In this document: positions 6,831 to 13,774 of the stretch, one piece after another
How the letters are laid out: each line of letters begins with the position of its first letter
How positions within the stretch are numbered: position 1 is the stretch's first letter
Assembly (NCBI GenBank): GCA_017462145.1
Contig: JAFTRT010000011.1
Coordinates: 1 to 15,307, forward strand
Length of the DNA: 15,307 bases
Direction of reading: 5' to 3'
Source of the DNA: Clostridia bacterium
GTDB lineage: Bacteria; Bacillota_A; Clostridia; Oscillospirales; CAG-272
Notes under the pieces: generated by a model
The model's database searches: none
Seen by the model: only the letters and a program-made list of their open reading frames with translations
What the model was told of the DNA's origin: nothing
Translations under genes and position numbers: made by a program

Positions 6831-8279
6831 TTACTGATCTTCTCCGAAGTCTGCGGCATACGCCTCTGCCAACCGCTGGGGCCAATCGGAAACGGGCTCC
6901 AGCTTACCGGTAAAGAAACGGAGCGTCTTGGGCTCGTGGACAAAGCGCAGTCCGCCCACCAGCTCTCGGTGATCATACAGCCACTTGACTCGGTCGATAA
7001 CGTATTCGGTTTGAGAAAGCGTAAAGACACGTCTGGGGAACGCCAAACGAACCATCTCTACCGATGCGATCCGCTCGCTTCCATCGGGATTGCGCTCCTC
7101 GGACATGGTGCCTCGCTCCATGCCTCGAATACCGCCGCAAAGATAGAGTGCCGCCGTCAGGGCACCTGCGGGATACTGCTCGGAGGGAATGTGCGACAAA
7201 ACCTCCTTGGCGTTGATATGGGCACCCAATCCGCCGCCGGGCGTAATCATGGGCACACCGTAAGCATCCAACTGATCCACACAGTGCTTGATAAATTGCG
7301 GTCCCTGAGAAATCACATCCAGATCCATGGTCTCCTCAAAGCCCACGATCATGGCCTCCATTTCCTTCACCGACATACCGCCGTAGGTCAAGAAGCCCTC
7401 GTACAGGGTGATGTAATCCTCCATGGCATGGAAGAGCTCCTCGTCGCGAACGAGAATACCGCCGCCTCGGCTAAAACCAAACTTACGGGCAGAGAAATAA
7501 ATCACGTCAAACAGGTCGGCGATCATACGGGTGATCTGGCGGATCGATTTGTCCTTCATGGACGCTTCCCGTGTCTTGATAAAGTACAGATTGTCCTGCA
7601 AAAGCGAAGCATCCAAAACCGTCACAATCCCGTAGGATTTGACCAGCTCGGTAACCGCCTTCATATTCTCATAGGAAACAGGCTGACCGCCGATCAGGTT
7701 GGTACCGGCCTCAATCCGAATGTACGGGATATTGTCAGCTCCCTCCCGTTCGATGCACGCTTTGACCTTATCCAAATCAATATTCCCCTTGAACGGCAGG
7801 GTACTCTTGGCAATCAGACCCTCATCCTTGACCAACTCCTCCACACGTCCGCCCAACTGGGTGATGTGAGCCTTGGAGGTGGTAAAATGATAATTCATGA
7901 TCACGCAATTGCCCGGCTTGATAAAGTGACGGGCGATGATATGCTCGCAAGCCCGTCCCTGGTGGGTGGGCAACAGATTGCCGATGCCGAAGATCTCCTC
8001 CAGCTTGTCCTGCATCCGATAGAAGGTCTCGCTTCCCGCATAGGCATCGTCTGCCCGCAGCATGGCGGCCTGCATTTCGTCACTCATGGCATTGACGCCC
8101 GAGTCGGTCAGCATATCCATAAAAATATCACCGTTGTGAAGCAGGAAGGTGTTAAAACCTGCGTGTTCGATCCGCTCCAACCGCTGATGAATCGGCAAAA
8201 GATTGAGTTTTTGCACGATCTTCACCTTGTGCATTTCCATCGGGATGGGATCGCGCTTGTAAAATTTGATTTCCGGCAT
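6831..8279 (-). CDS. PLP-dependent beta-eliminating lyase, tryptophanase / tyrosine phenol-lyase family (divergent active site)
   Basis: Fold-type I PLP enzyme of 482 residues. The family splits tryptophan or tyrosine into indole or phenol, pyruvate and ammonia. Aligned by eye to Citrobacter tyrosine phenol-lyase (TPL) as I recall it, a constant +9 offset holds to the cofactor lysine: Tyr80 (TPL Tyr71), Arg109 (100), Thr133 (124), Asn194 (185), Asp223 (214) and Lys266 (257, Schiff base). Then at +8 comes Arg389 (381), and Arg411 matches Arg404. Thr133 and Arg389 are the TPL-type rather than tryptophanase-type residues. Yet Arg217, which contacts PLP O3' and is shared by both enzymes, is Leu226; His343 is Leu351; Met288 is Phe296. 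It is therefore probably a lyase with shifted substrate. GGAG precedes the ATG at 8279. It is divergent from a LysR regulator that likely controls it. Confidence 0.85.
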   Translation of the reverse strand: MPEIKFYKRDPIPMEMHKVKIVQKLNLLPIHQRLERIEHAGFNTFLLHNGDIFMDMLTDSGVNAMSDEMQAAMLRADDAYAGSETFYRMQDKLEEIFGIGNLLPTHQGRACEHIIARHFIKPGNCVIMNYHFTTSKAHITQLGGRVEELVKDEGLIAKSTLPFKGNIDLDKVKACIEREGADNIPYIRIEAGTNLIGGQPVSYENMKAVTELVKSYGIVTVLDASLLQDNLYFIKTREASMKDKSIRQITRMIADLFDVIYFSARKFGFSRGGGILVRDEELFHAMEDYITLYEGFLTYGGMSVKEMEAMIVGFEETMDLDVISQGPQFIKHCVDQLDAYGVPMITPGGGLGAHINAKEVLSHIPSEQYPAGALTAALYLCGGIRGMERGTMSEERNPDGSERIASVEMVRLAFPRRVFTLSQTEYVIDRVKWLYDHRELVGGLRFVHEPKTLRFFTGKLEPVSDWPQRLAEAYAADFGEDQ

Positions 8280-8327
8280 GTTATGTTCTCCGTGTCCATG
8301 ATGAAATAAGGTACTAAAACCCTCCCT

Positions 8328-8356
8328 ATTGTACTCAATTCTCGTTCATTTGTCAA
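8328..8356 (-). promoter_or_regulatory. Promoter for the PLP lyase
   Basis: Reading leftward: TTGACA (8356-8351), 17-base spacer, TACAAT (8333-8328), giving a leader of about 40 bases before the ATG at 8279. The -35 abuts the palindrome at 8358-8383. Confidence 0.8.
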
Positions 8357-8357
8357 A

Positions 8358-8383
8358 TCGATAGATTTGATCATATCTATTGA
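8358..8383. promoter_or_regulatory. 26-base palindrome, candidate LysR-regulator binding site
   Basis: Near-perfect palindrome (22 of 26 positions symmetric) centred on GATC at 8369-8372, with outer arms ATAGAT (8361-8366) and ATCTAT (8375-8380). It begins one base from the lyase -35 and overlaps the regulator's own -35 (8380-8385). This is the standard geometry for LysR-type activation of the divergent gene with autorepression. It is even-centred, so it is not a textbook T-N11-A box. Confidence 0.65.
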
Positions 8384-8408
8384 TTTTTTTGATCGTGCAT
8401 GGTATAAT
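8380..8408 (+). promoter_or_regulatory. Promoter for the LysR-type regulator
   Basis: TTGATT (8380-8385), 17-base spacer, TATAAT (8403-8408). The -35 overlaps the right arm of the 8358-8383 palindrome, so binding there should block this promoter. Confidence 0.75.
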
Positions 8409-8437
8409 AGAGGCATCACCGAAAGGAGTGAGTCAAG

Positions 8438-9331
8438 ATGGAGATTCGATGCCTGAAAACCTTTCTTCAGGTGGCGGAGCGAAGCAGCTTTACCAAAGCC
8501 GCCGAAGCTCTGAACTACACCCAATCCACGGTTTCCTCTCAGATCAAGCAACTGGAAACCGAACTCAACACCCAGCTGTTCGATCGCTTCCACCACTCGG
8601 TCACCCTGACCGATACGGGGCGTGCCCTGTTGGAACGAGCCCATAAAATTTTGAATTTGGTGGATGAGGTGCAAGCCGCCTCGTCGGATCCGGCCGCTTC
8701 CCGGGAGCCGGTTCGCTTTGCCATGGCACCCTCGGTCTGCAGCATCATGATGGGTGCTACCTATCTGACCTTTTACAGGACGTTCCCCGACGTGCCGGTC
8801 AAAATCTTGGAGGCAGAGAGTGACCGTATGCTGGAAATGCTGAACCAGAACGACGTAGACCTGATCTTTCGGGTAGACCGACGGGAGGTGAACAGCGAGC
8901 ACGTGGTGGCCTTTGAAAAAAAGGAAGCCGCCCACTTTGTGGTTGCTCGGGATTCCAAGCTGTGCCGCCGTGAGCACATCCGTCCGGAGGAGCTGTCCCA
9001 ATATCCGCTGTTTCTGTCGGAAAAGGGGTTGAGCTACCGCAGATTGTTGGATGAGGCATTGGCAGAGCGAAATCTGACCGTGGCTCCCATTGTGGAAATG
9101 GGCAATACACAGCTTTTATTGGAGCTGGTGGAGCTTGGCGGCGGAATCTCCTTTTTGCCGGAATACGTGACACGAAACAGCCATCGTGAGGGTAAAATCC
9201 GCTATATAGAGGCAGAAGATCTTTCCGTTGAGGTCTGGTGTCAGCTGATCTATCATAAAAACAAATGGGTCTCCCCGTCCATGAAAAAGGTGATCGACTA
9301 TTGCTCTGCCGTGGCCGAAACGCTTTTATAA
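8438..9331 (+). CDS. LysR-family transcriptional regulator
   Basis: DNA-binding regulator of 297 residues, the usual family length. The N-terminal winged helix-turn-helix (about 1-60) reads MEIRCLKTFLQVAE, then SSFTKAAEALNYTQSTVS and QIKQLETELNTQLFDR, all typical LysR blocks. A linker helix follows, then a two-lobed effector-binding domain from about residue 90 (EPVRFAMAPSVCS) to the end. The ATG at 8438 follows AAAGGAG at nine bases. Head-to-head placement with the PLP lyase and the palindrome in the 158-base gap make the lyase its most likely target. The effector is probably the lyase's amino-acid substrate or product, which is inference. Confidence 0.9.
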   Translation: MEIRCLKTFLQVAERSSFTKAAEALNYTQSTVSSQIKQLETELNTQLFDRFHHSVTLTDTGRALLERAHKILNLVDEVQAASSDPAASREPVRFAMAPSVCSIMMGATYLTFYRTFPDVPVKILEAESDRMLEMLNQNDVDLIFRVDRREVNSEHVVAFEKKEAAHFVVARDSKLCRREHIRPEELSQYPLFLSEKGLSYRRLLDEALAERNLTVAPIVEMGNTQLLLELVELGGGISFLPEYVTRNSHREGKIRYIEAEDLSVEVWCQLIYHKNKWVSPSMKKVIDYCSAVAETLL

Positions 9332-9400
9332 AGGGGAAAAGGAGCGTTCGTTTTGCCCAACCGTGATACAAAGGTGACCCCGACCATAAAAGGAGGTTTC

Positions 9401-9763
9401 ATGATGAACAACAGAAAATATCCGACAAGCTTATTCCTGATCGGCTTGATCACAAACATTTTGTTTCATTTCTTTTGGCTCTTGATTCCCGGTGTTATTT
9501 TACTGATGGTAGGAATATGGATTCGCCCCTGTCTCTATATAGGATTGGTTCTTCTGGTCGCAGACGTTGTTCTTTCTTTGATCGAGCAATTTCAAATTCG
9601 TCAAGCGTTTCTGACAGAAAGCGATAATCCTGATTTTCAAGCGTTTCAGGATGCACTTTCAAAAAGTGGAAATCGGAAAGATCATATCGACGAGTTTTTG
9701 AACCAAAAAAGATCCGATCCTCAAAATGAAACCAAAAAAGATCATCCAGGCGAAGATTCATAA
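9401..9763 (+). CDS. Small membrane protein of unknown function
   Basis: I cannot name this 120-residue protein. It has two or three hydrophobic segments: about 11-39 (LFLIGLITNILFHFFWLLIP onward) and about 44-63, split by the basic turn IRPC. A hydrophilic tail rich in Asp, Lys and Gln (about 64-120) ends in a charged stretch. AGGAGG at 9391-9396 lies four bases before the ATG at 9401 and seven before a second ATG at 9404; either could start translation, and the second has better spacing. It is 69 bases after the LysR stop with no terminator between, so it may share that transcript; I see no good promoter of its own. Base composition is clearly more AT-rich than its neighbours, with AAA, GAT and ATT codons common, which hints at different origin or low expression. 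A hairpin terminator follows. Confidence 0.75.
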   Translation: MMNNRKYPTSLFLIGLITNILFHFFWLLIPGVILLMVGIWIRPCLYIGLVLLVADVVLSLIEQFQIRQAFLTESDNPDFQAFQDALSKSGNRKDHIDEFLNQKRSDPQNETKKDHPGEDS

Positions 9764-9765
9764 GA

Positions 9766-9802
9766 AATCCCCCGACAGATTTTTGACGTTTGTCGGGGGA
9801 TT
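9766..9802 (+). terminator. Intrinsic terminator after the small membrane protein gene
   Basis: 12-base stem AATCCCCCGACA (9766-9777) with its complement (9791-9802) and a 13-base loop, starting three bases after the stop codon. The tail is only weakly T-rich (ATTGTT), so termination may be leaky. From here to the tRNA hairpin (9803-9981) I see no gene, only a short imperfect hairpin (GAACCG with CGGTTC near 9915-9943). Confidence 0.65.
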
Positions 9803-9981
9803 GTTAGGTGCAAATTGGATTTGGTCAAATGGTGAATCGTTTGTTTTTTACTCATTCTTTTCACCAAATTCAAGTTGTGAACACACGCTGTTTGCTCTCT
9901 CAAGATCGGTAGGAACCGGTATCCTCGACGGTTCTCCCGGCTTTTTCTCGGCGGCGAGCACGCTCTGCGAGCTTGTCTTCT

Positions 9982-10029
9982 GCACCAAAATCAAAAGGAC
10001 GGCGTTTGCCGTCCTTTTGATTTTGGTGC
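9982..10029 (-). terminator. Long perfect hairpin terminating the tRNA-Leu transcript
   Basis: Perfect 22-base stem (9982-10003 with 10008-10029) and a 4-base loop. On the minus strand the inner core GGACGGC-AAAC-GCCGTCC is followed by TTTTGATTTT, a good terminator. The stem extends outward into the last six bases of the tRNA (GCACCA and a repeat of it in inverted form at 9982-9987), so unprocessed transcript would have its CCA end base-paired. Confidence 0.8.
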
Positions 10030-10107
10030 GGGTGACAGGACTTGAACCTGCACGCCGGGGGCGTAAGATCCTAAATCTTATGCGTCTGCCAATTCCGCCA
10101 CACCCGC
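10024..10107 (-). tRNA. tRNA-Leu (anticodon UAG)
   Basis: 84 bases including an encoded CCA. Acceptor stem GCGGGTG (from 10107) pairs with CACCCGC, then discriminator A and CCA. The D-loop region is GGCGGAATTGGCAGACGC, typical of leucine tRNAs. The anticodon stem TAAGA/TCTTA encloses the loop TTTAGGA, giving anticodon TAG (reads CUA and other CUN codons). A type II variable arm with CGC/GCG follows, then the T arm with GGTTCAAGTCC. This class of long-variable-arm tRNA excludes most other identities; serine is excluded by the anticodon. Confidence 0.95.
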
Positions 10108-10115
10108 ATAAACGC

Positions 10116-10144
10116 ATTGTACCACATTTGCAAAAAAAAGTCAA
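10116..10144 (-). promoter_or_regulatory. Promoter for tRNA-Leu
   Basis: Reading leftward: TTGACT (10144-10139), 17-base spacer, TACAAT (10121-10116). The tRNA 5' end is only nine bases beyond the -10, so the 5' leader should be just two or three bases. Confidence 0.8.
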
Positions 10145-10234
10145 GTGTTTTTGCATTTTCCACCCCCTCGGCTTCCCTTCCTCCCATTTTTTTCTTCCTT
10201 TCGGATTTATTTGCGAAGAAATGGCGGTTTTCTC

Positions 10235-10263
10235 TTGACAAAAAGGGGGCAAAATGGTAAACT
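10235..10263 (+). promoter_or_regulatory. Promoter for the GtaA-family gene
   Basis: TTGACA (10235-10240), 17-base spacer, TAAACT (10258-10263), about 68 bases of leader before the ATG at 10338. The 90 bases between this and the tRNA promoter are strongly pyrimidine-rich on the plus strand (about 10145-10207), with no other feature seen. Confidence 0.65.
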
Positions 10264-10337
10264 TTATATGGTTTCAATCCCCTGTCCAAATTGCCGTGTC
10301 GGTTGGCTCGGCGCAAATAAATACATTGGAGGCTACT

Positions 10338-12470
10338 ATGCTGAAATTCAATTCCAAGAAGAAAGAGGGACAGTTGCTCCCCGCTTATCCTCTGTTCGTG
10401 AAGGATCCCTTCTTCTCCATCTGGTCCGGTGCAGACCGTCTGAACAAGGCTGACACCATGTTCTGGACGGGCAAATCCAAGAAGATGTTCGGCTTGGTGT
10501 CCGCAAACGGAAAGGTCTATTCCTTTATGGGCCTGAACGACGGTGCCATCGACATGGAGCAGACCTACGTGGATCTCACCGCATTTGACACCAAATACGG
10601 CTTCACCTGCCCCGATTTCGATCTGGATGTGGTCTTTACCTCTCCCTTGAACCCCGATGATCCGGAGCTGCTCTCCTGCCCCGTTTGCTACTTCCGCTAT
10701 ACCGTCAAGCCCAAGACCGAGCTGAAGGACGTCAATGTTGTTCTGTTCATGGATCAGGAGCTTTGCTACGATAATACTTCGATGCCCGTCAGAGGCGGCC
10801 GTCACATCCTGTCCGACGGAACCCAGGCCGCATGGTTTGGCAACAAGAAGCAGTTGGTGATGTCCCAGTCTTACGACGACTCCTCTGCGGAGTGGGGCTA
10901 CTACTACCTGACTGCACAGAATGCCTACTGCGCAAGCGAGGCAACTCTGCGCAAATTCCGCAAGGGTGCTCCCCTGGCATACGAATACAACATGGAGCAG
11001 AGAAAGGTGCTGGTTGCGGCTGACACCTACGAGACTCTGACCGAGGCACAGAGCGGTATGATGACCGTAGCCTTTGACGATACCTGTGCCATCTTCTACT
11101 TTGGCCAGTGGCTCAACGGCTACTATTTCGATAAGACCGGCAAGAATATCGTCGAGGCAATCGAAAGCTCCATCGCTACCGCCGACAAAGTCTTTGCCAA
11201 GTGTGAGGCCTTTGACCGCAAGCTGAAGAAGATGGCCAAGCCCTACGGTGAGGACTATCTGCTGGTTCTCTACGGCGGTCTCCGTCAGGCAGTGGGCGCA
11301 CACAAGCTGGTGATGGATCGCAAGGGCAATCTGCTCTTCCTCTCCAAGGAGTCTCACTCCAACGGCTGTATCGGCACCGTGGACGTCAGCTACCCCTCCA
11401 TCCCCCTGTTCCTGCTCTTCAATCCCGCTCTGGTCAGAGCCATGTGCGAGCCCATCTTCAAGTTCGCCCGTATGCCCGTTTGGACCTATGACTTTGCTCC
11501 CCACGACGTAGGAACTTACCCCTACTGCTGCGGACAGGTCTATGGCGTACGCTACAGACGCTCCCAGCCCGAGATCGCTTGCGTGGACGGCGGCATTGCT
11601 CCTCAGGCAGCCACCGACCCCAATATGCCCTACACCTACCCCATGTGGTACACCTTCCCTGCCAACCACGAGCTTTATCTCTTCGATAAGCAGATGCCCG
11701 TAGAAGAGTGCGGCAATATGCTCATCATGGTAGCCGCCGCTCTCTTGGCCGACGGCAAGGAGAAGATGGCAAAGGACAACTGGGATCTGCTGTCTCAGTG
11801 GGTGGAGTATCTGGTGAAGTACGGTCTGATGCCCGGCAACCAGCTCTGCACCGACGACTTTGCAGGTCACCTGGACAAGAACATCAACCTGTCCGTCAAG
11901 GCCATCGTTGGTATTGAGGCGTATGCCATCATTGCCGACAAGCTGGGCTTTGCCGAAGTTGGCCAGAAGTACCATGCCATCGCAAAGGATTATGCAACGC
12001 AGTGGAAGCAGATGTGCTTCGACGGTGAAAAGACGCCTCTGGTCTTCGACGGCGATGCCAACGAGACCTTCAGCTTGAAGTACAACATGGCTTTCGACGT
12101 GCTCTTCGGCTCCGGCCTGTTCGATGCCGACGTTCGTGAGAAGGAGGTCGATCGTTACATTTCGCTGAACAACCGCTACGGCGTGCCGCTGGATTCCCGT
12201 TCCTCTTACACCAAGTCCGACTGGATCCTGTGGACCACCGTTCTCACCGAGGACGTGGAAAAGAGAAAGGCGCTCATCGCTCCCGTTGCCACCTTCCTGC
12301 GTGAAAGCACCACTCGTTATCCCTTCACCGACTGGTATTATACCGATACCGGCCTCATTAAGGGTAGCCTGAACAGATGGGGTCGTCACATGGGCTTCAA
12401 GAACCGTACGGTTCAGGGCGGTCTGTTTATCACCCTTTTGGCAGACAGCAAAAAGTGCTTGAACAAGTAA
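10338..12470 (+). CDS. Glutaminase A (GtaA/DUF4965)-family six-hairpin protein, no signal peptide
   Basis: Protein of 710 residues with the block order of the GtaA family: an N-terminal beta-rich domain (DUF5127-like, about 1-320), then an alpha/alpha six-hairpin toroid (DUF4965-like). Recognisable blocks are SNGCIGTVDVSYPS (341-354), FAPHDVGTYPY (386-396), MPVEECGNMLI (453-463), TDDFAGH (505-511) and, near the end, DWILWT and FTDWYYTDTG. Fungal and Bacteroides homologues are secreted or lipoproteins; this one begins MLKFNSKKKEG with no export signal, so it should act in the cytoplasm. The family name comes from fungal glutaminase, but the toroid fold is shared with many glycoside hydrolases, so the real reaction is uncertain. 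GGAGG at 10328-10332 fixes the start. Codon use is strongly biased (AAG, CTG, GGC, TCC), suggesting high expression. It is transcribed alone. Confidence 0.8.
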   Translation: MLKFNSKKKEGQLLPAYPLFVKDPFFSIWSGADRLNKADTMFWTGKSKKMFGLVSANGKVYSFMGLNDGAIDMEQTYVDLTAFDTKYGFTCPDFDLDVVFTSPLNPDDPELLSCPVCYFRYTVKPKTELKDVNVVLFMDQELCYDNTSMPVRGGRHILSDGTQAAWFGNKKQLVMSQSYDDSSAEWGYYYLTAQNAYCASEATLRKFRKGAPLAYEYNMEQRKVLVAADTYETLTEAQSGMMTVAFDDTCAIFYFGQWLNGYYFDKTGKNIVEAIESSIATADKVFAKCEAFDRKLKKMAKPYGEDYLLVLYGGLRQAVGAHKLVMDRKGNLLFLSKESHSNGCIGTVDVSYPSIPLFLLFNPALVRAMCEPIFKFARMPVWTYDFAPHDVGTYPYCCGQVYGVRYRRSQPEIACVDGGIAPQAATDPNMPYTYPMWYTFPANHELYLFDKQMPVEECGNMLIMVAAALLADGKEKMAKDNWDLLSQWVEYLVKYGLMPGNQLCTDDFAGHLDKNINLSVKAIVGIEAYAIIADKLGFAEVGQKYHAIAKDYATQWKQMCFDGEKTPLVFDGDANETFSLKYNMAFDVLFGSGLFDADVREKEVDRYISLNNRYGVPLDSRSSYTKSDWILWTTVLTEDVEKRKALIAPVATFLRESTTRYPFTDWYYTDTGLIKGSLNRWGRHMGFKNRTVQGGLFITLLADSKKCLNK

Positions 12471-12492
12471 TCGAATCCGATAGATCAAAGTT

Positions 12493-12533
12493 CCTCGATC
12501 AATGCCGCAAGGCATTGATCGGGGGATTTTTTT
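12493..12533 (+). terminator. Intrinsic terminator after the GtaA-family gene
   Basis: 14-base stem CCTCGATCAATGCC (12493-12506) with its complement (12511-12524, one T-G pair), tetraloop GCAA, then a run of seven T at 12527-12533. Textbook form, 22 bases after the stop codon. Confidence 0.95.
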
Positions 12534-12565
12534 GATGGAAAAGAAGAGAGAACGATGCCAAAAAC

Positions 12566-12594
12566 TTGACAGAGGAACGGTTCTGTGCTATAAT
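12566..12594 (+). promoter_or_regulatory. Full-consensus promoter for the exonuclease-thiI operon
   Basis: TTGACA (12566-12571), 17-base spacer, TATAAT (12589-12594) with extended -10 TGC. The leader of about 80 bases holds a small hairpin GACGAT-CCCAA-ATCGTC (12628-12644). Any reading of the downstream gene that starts at 12566 would lie inside this promoter. Confidence 0.9.
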
Positions 12595-12682
12595 AATAGG
12601 GTGTGAACATTTCAAGACAGGAAGCAAGACGATCCCAAATCGTCTGATCCGGTCATATTACATAGAAAAAGGAAGCTCCGAA

Positions 12683-13762
12683 ATGAACGAAATGAAGCTC
12701 CGCTCCGGCGCAACCATCCCCCAGATCCCAAGCGCCGAGGCAGCAAAAAAGAAATTTCTGACCCGCAACGCCCTGTCCAAAATGCATTTGATGCCTGCGG
12801 GCGAGCCCGTTGCTTACGACGTAGCCCCGGATGGCAGCATGATCTACTATTTTGATCCTGCCCGCGTGGTGGAAGCCCCTCCCGAGCAATGGTATTTTCC
12901 TCGCTCCCGCAAGGAGACCATGACGCTTCCCAGCGGAACGATCATTGAACGCATGAGCGTAAAAAATGCCGCCGCCAACAAATACTATACGGCGGAGCGG
13001 TTGGAAAAGATGCACTATGAGCCTCTGGAAGAGCCCGTAGCCTTTACTTACAAAGCCGACAAGAGCGTGCTTTTCTTCTACTCCAAGGCAACGGCCAAGC
13101 GGCTTCCCCAGCCCTGTGCCCGTTGCGGAAAGGACGTTCGCTATCAGAAAAAGCTCTGCCGTGCCTGTTACGAGGCCGACATGGAGATCCGTCGCCGAGA
13201 GGGCAACGAGCACCGCAATGCTTCCTATGAGATGGACCGTGCCCGTGTCCTGTTCTTCGATCTGGAGCTGACAGGCTTTTACGATCACGACGAGATTCTC
13301 TCCATCACCGTGGTGGATGGCTTTGGATCTCTGCTGATGGATACGCTGGTCAAGCCGGTTCGCAAGACCAAATGGAAGCAGACCGAAAAGATCCATGGCA
13401 TTACCCCTGCCATGGTAGTTGAGGCACCCACTCTGGCTGAGCTGACCCCCGAGATCAAGCGGATGTTCGGCGAGGCGGAAAACATCATCGCCTACGGTGT
13501 CTCTACCGACTACAGCCACATCAAAAAGATCTACGAAACCGAGGAGGAGCAGGAAGCACTCCACCAAAAGATCCGTTGCTGTGCCAACGAATTTGTCCGC
13601 TACACCCACGAGCTTCGCCCCGACGTCAAGCACGCATCCCTCACCGATGCCATGGCTTGCTTTGAGATCGAATGGGAGGGCATTGCCCATTCCTCCATTG
13701 CCGACACCTTGGGATGTCGCAAGGTGTGGGAAGCACTCTTCCCCAACTATTATTGCAATTGA
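12683..13762 (+). CDS. DEDDh 3'-5' exonuclease-like protein with duplicated N-terminal module and zinc ribbon
   Basis: 359 residues, likely cytoplasmic nuclease acting on RNA or DNA 3' ends. Three parts are visible. First, two tandem 61-residue modules (6-66 and 82-142) align without gaps at about one-third identity, sharing SG, KMH and EPVA. Second, a zinc ribbon CARC-CRAC (Cys145, 148, 159, 162). Third, a DnaQ/RNase T-like exonuclease domain (about 186-355) with Asp193 and Glu195 (FFDLELTG), HGIT (238-241), Asp276 (YGVSTDYSHI), and His336 and Asp341 (AHSSIADT): all five DEDDh residues are present. The start is the ATG at 12683 with AAAGGAAG upstream; a longer reading would cross the promoter and leader. 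It is 12 bases before thiI in one operon, hinting at tRNA or RNA metabolism. I do not recognise the modules as a named family. Confidence 0.8.
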   Translation: MNEMKLRSGATIPQIPSAEAAKKKFLTRNALSKMHLMPAGEPVAYDVAPDGSMIYYFDPARVVEAPPEQWYFPRSRKETMTLPSGTIIERMSVKNAAANKYYTAERLEKMHYEPLEEPVAFTYKADKSVLFFYSKATAKRLPQPCARCGKDVRYQKKLCRACYEADMEIRRREGNEHRNASYEMDRARVLFFDLELTGFYDHDEILSITVVDGFGSLLMDTLVKPVRKTKWKQTEKIHGITPAMVVEAPTLAELTPEIKRMFGEAENIIAYGVSTDYSHIKKIYETEEEQEALHQKIRCCANEFVRYTHELRPDVKHASLTDAMACFEIEWEGIAHSSIADTLGCRKVWEALFPNYYCN

Positions 13763-13774
13763 CAGGAAAACAAG

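Noticed and set aside
6702..8309. Long open frame antisense to the PLP lyase (535 codons)
   Set aside because: The opposite strand encodes an unmistakable TnaA/TPL family protein with all motifs in order; this frame also runs through the bidirectional terminator.
9848..10252. Leftward open frame of 134 codons spanning the tRNA
   Set aside because: It translates straight through the tRNA-Leu gene and its hairpin; part of it is simply tRNA sequence, so it is not a protein gene.
10071..12515. Very long open frame antisense to the GtaA-family gene (814 codons)
   Set aside because: It is rich in Gly, Val, Leu and His in the way reverse frames of biased genes are, has no family similarity, runs through the tRNA gene and a terminator, and lacks a suitable start signal.
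12566..12682. Upstream extension of the exonuclease gene to a start at 12566
   Set aside because: The extension is the promoter itself plus leader, has no ribosome binding site, and the duplicated module begins only after the ATG at 12683.
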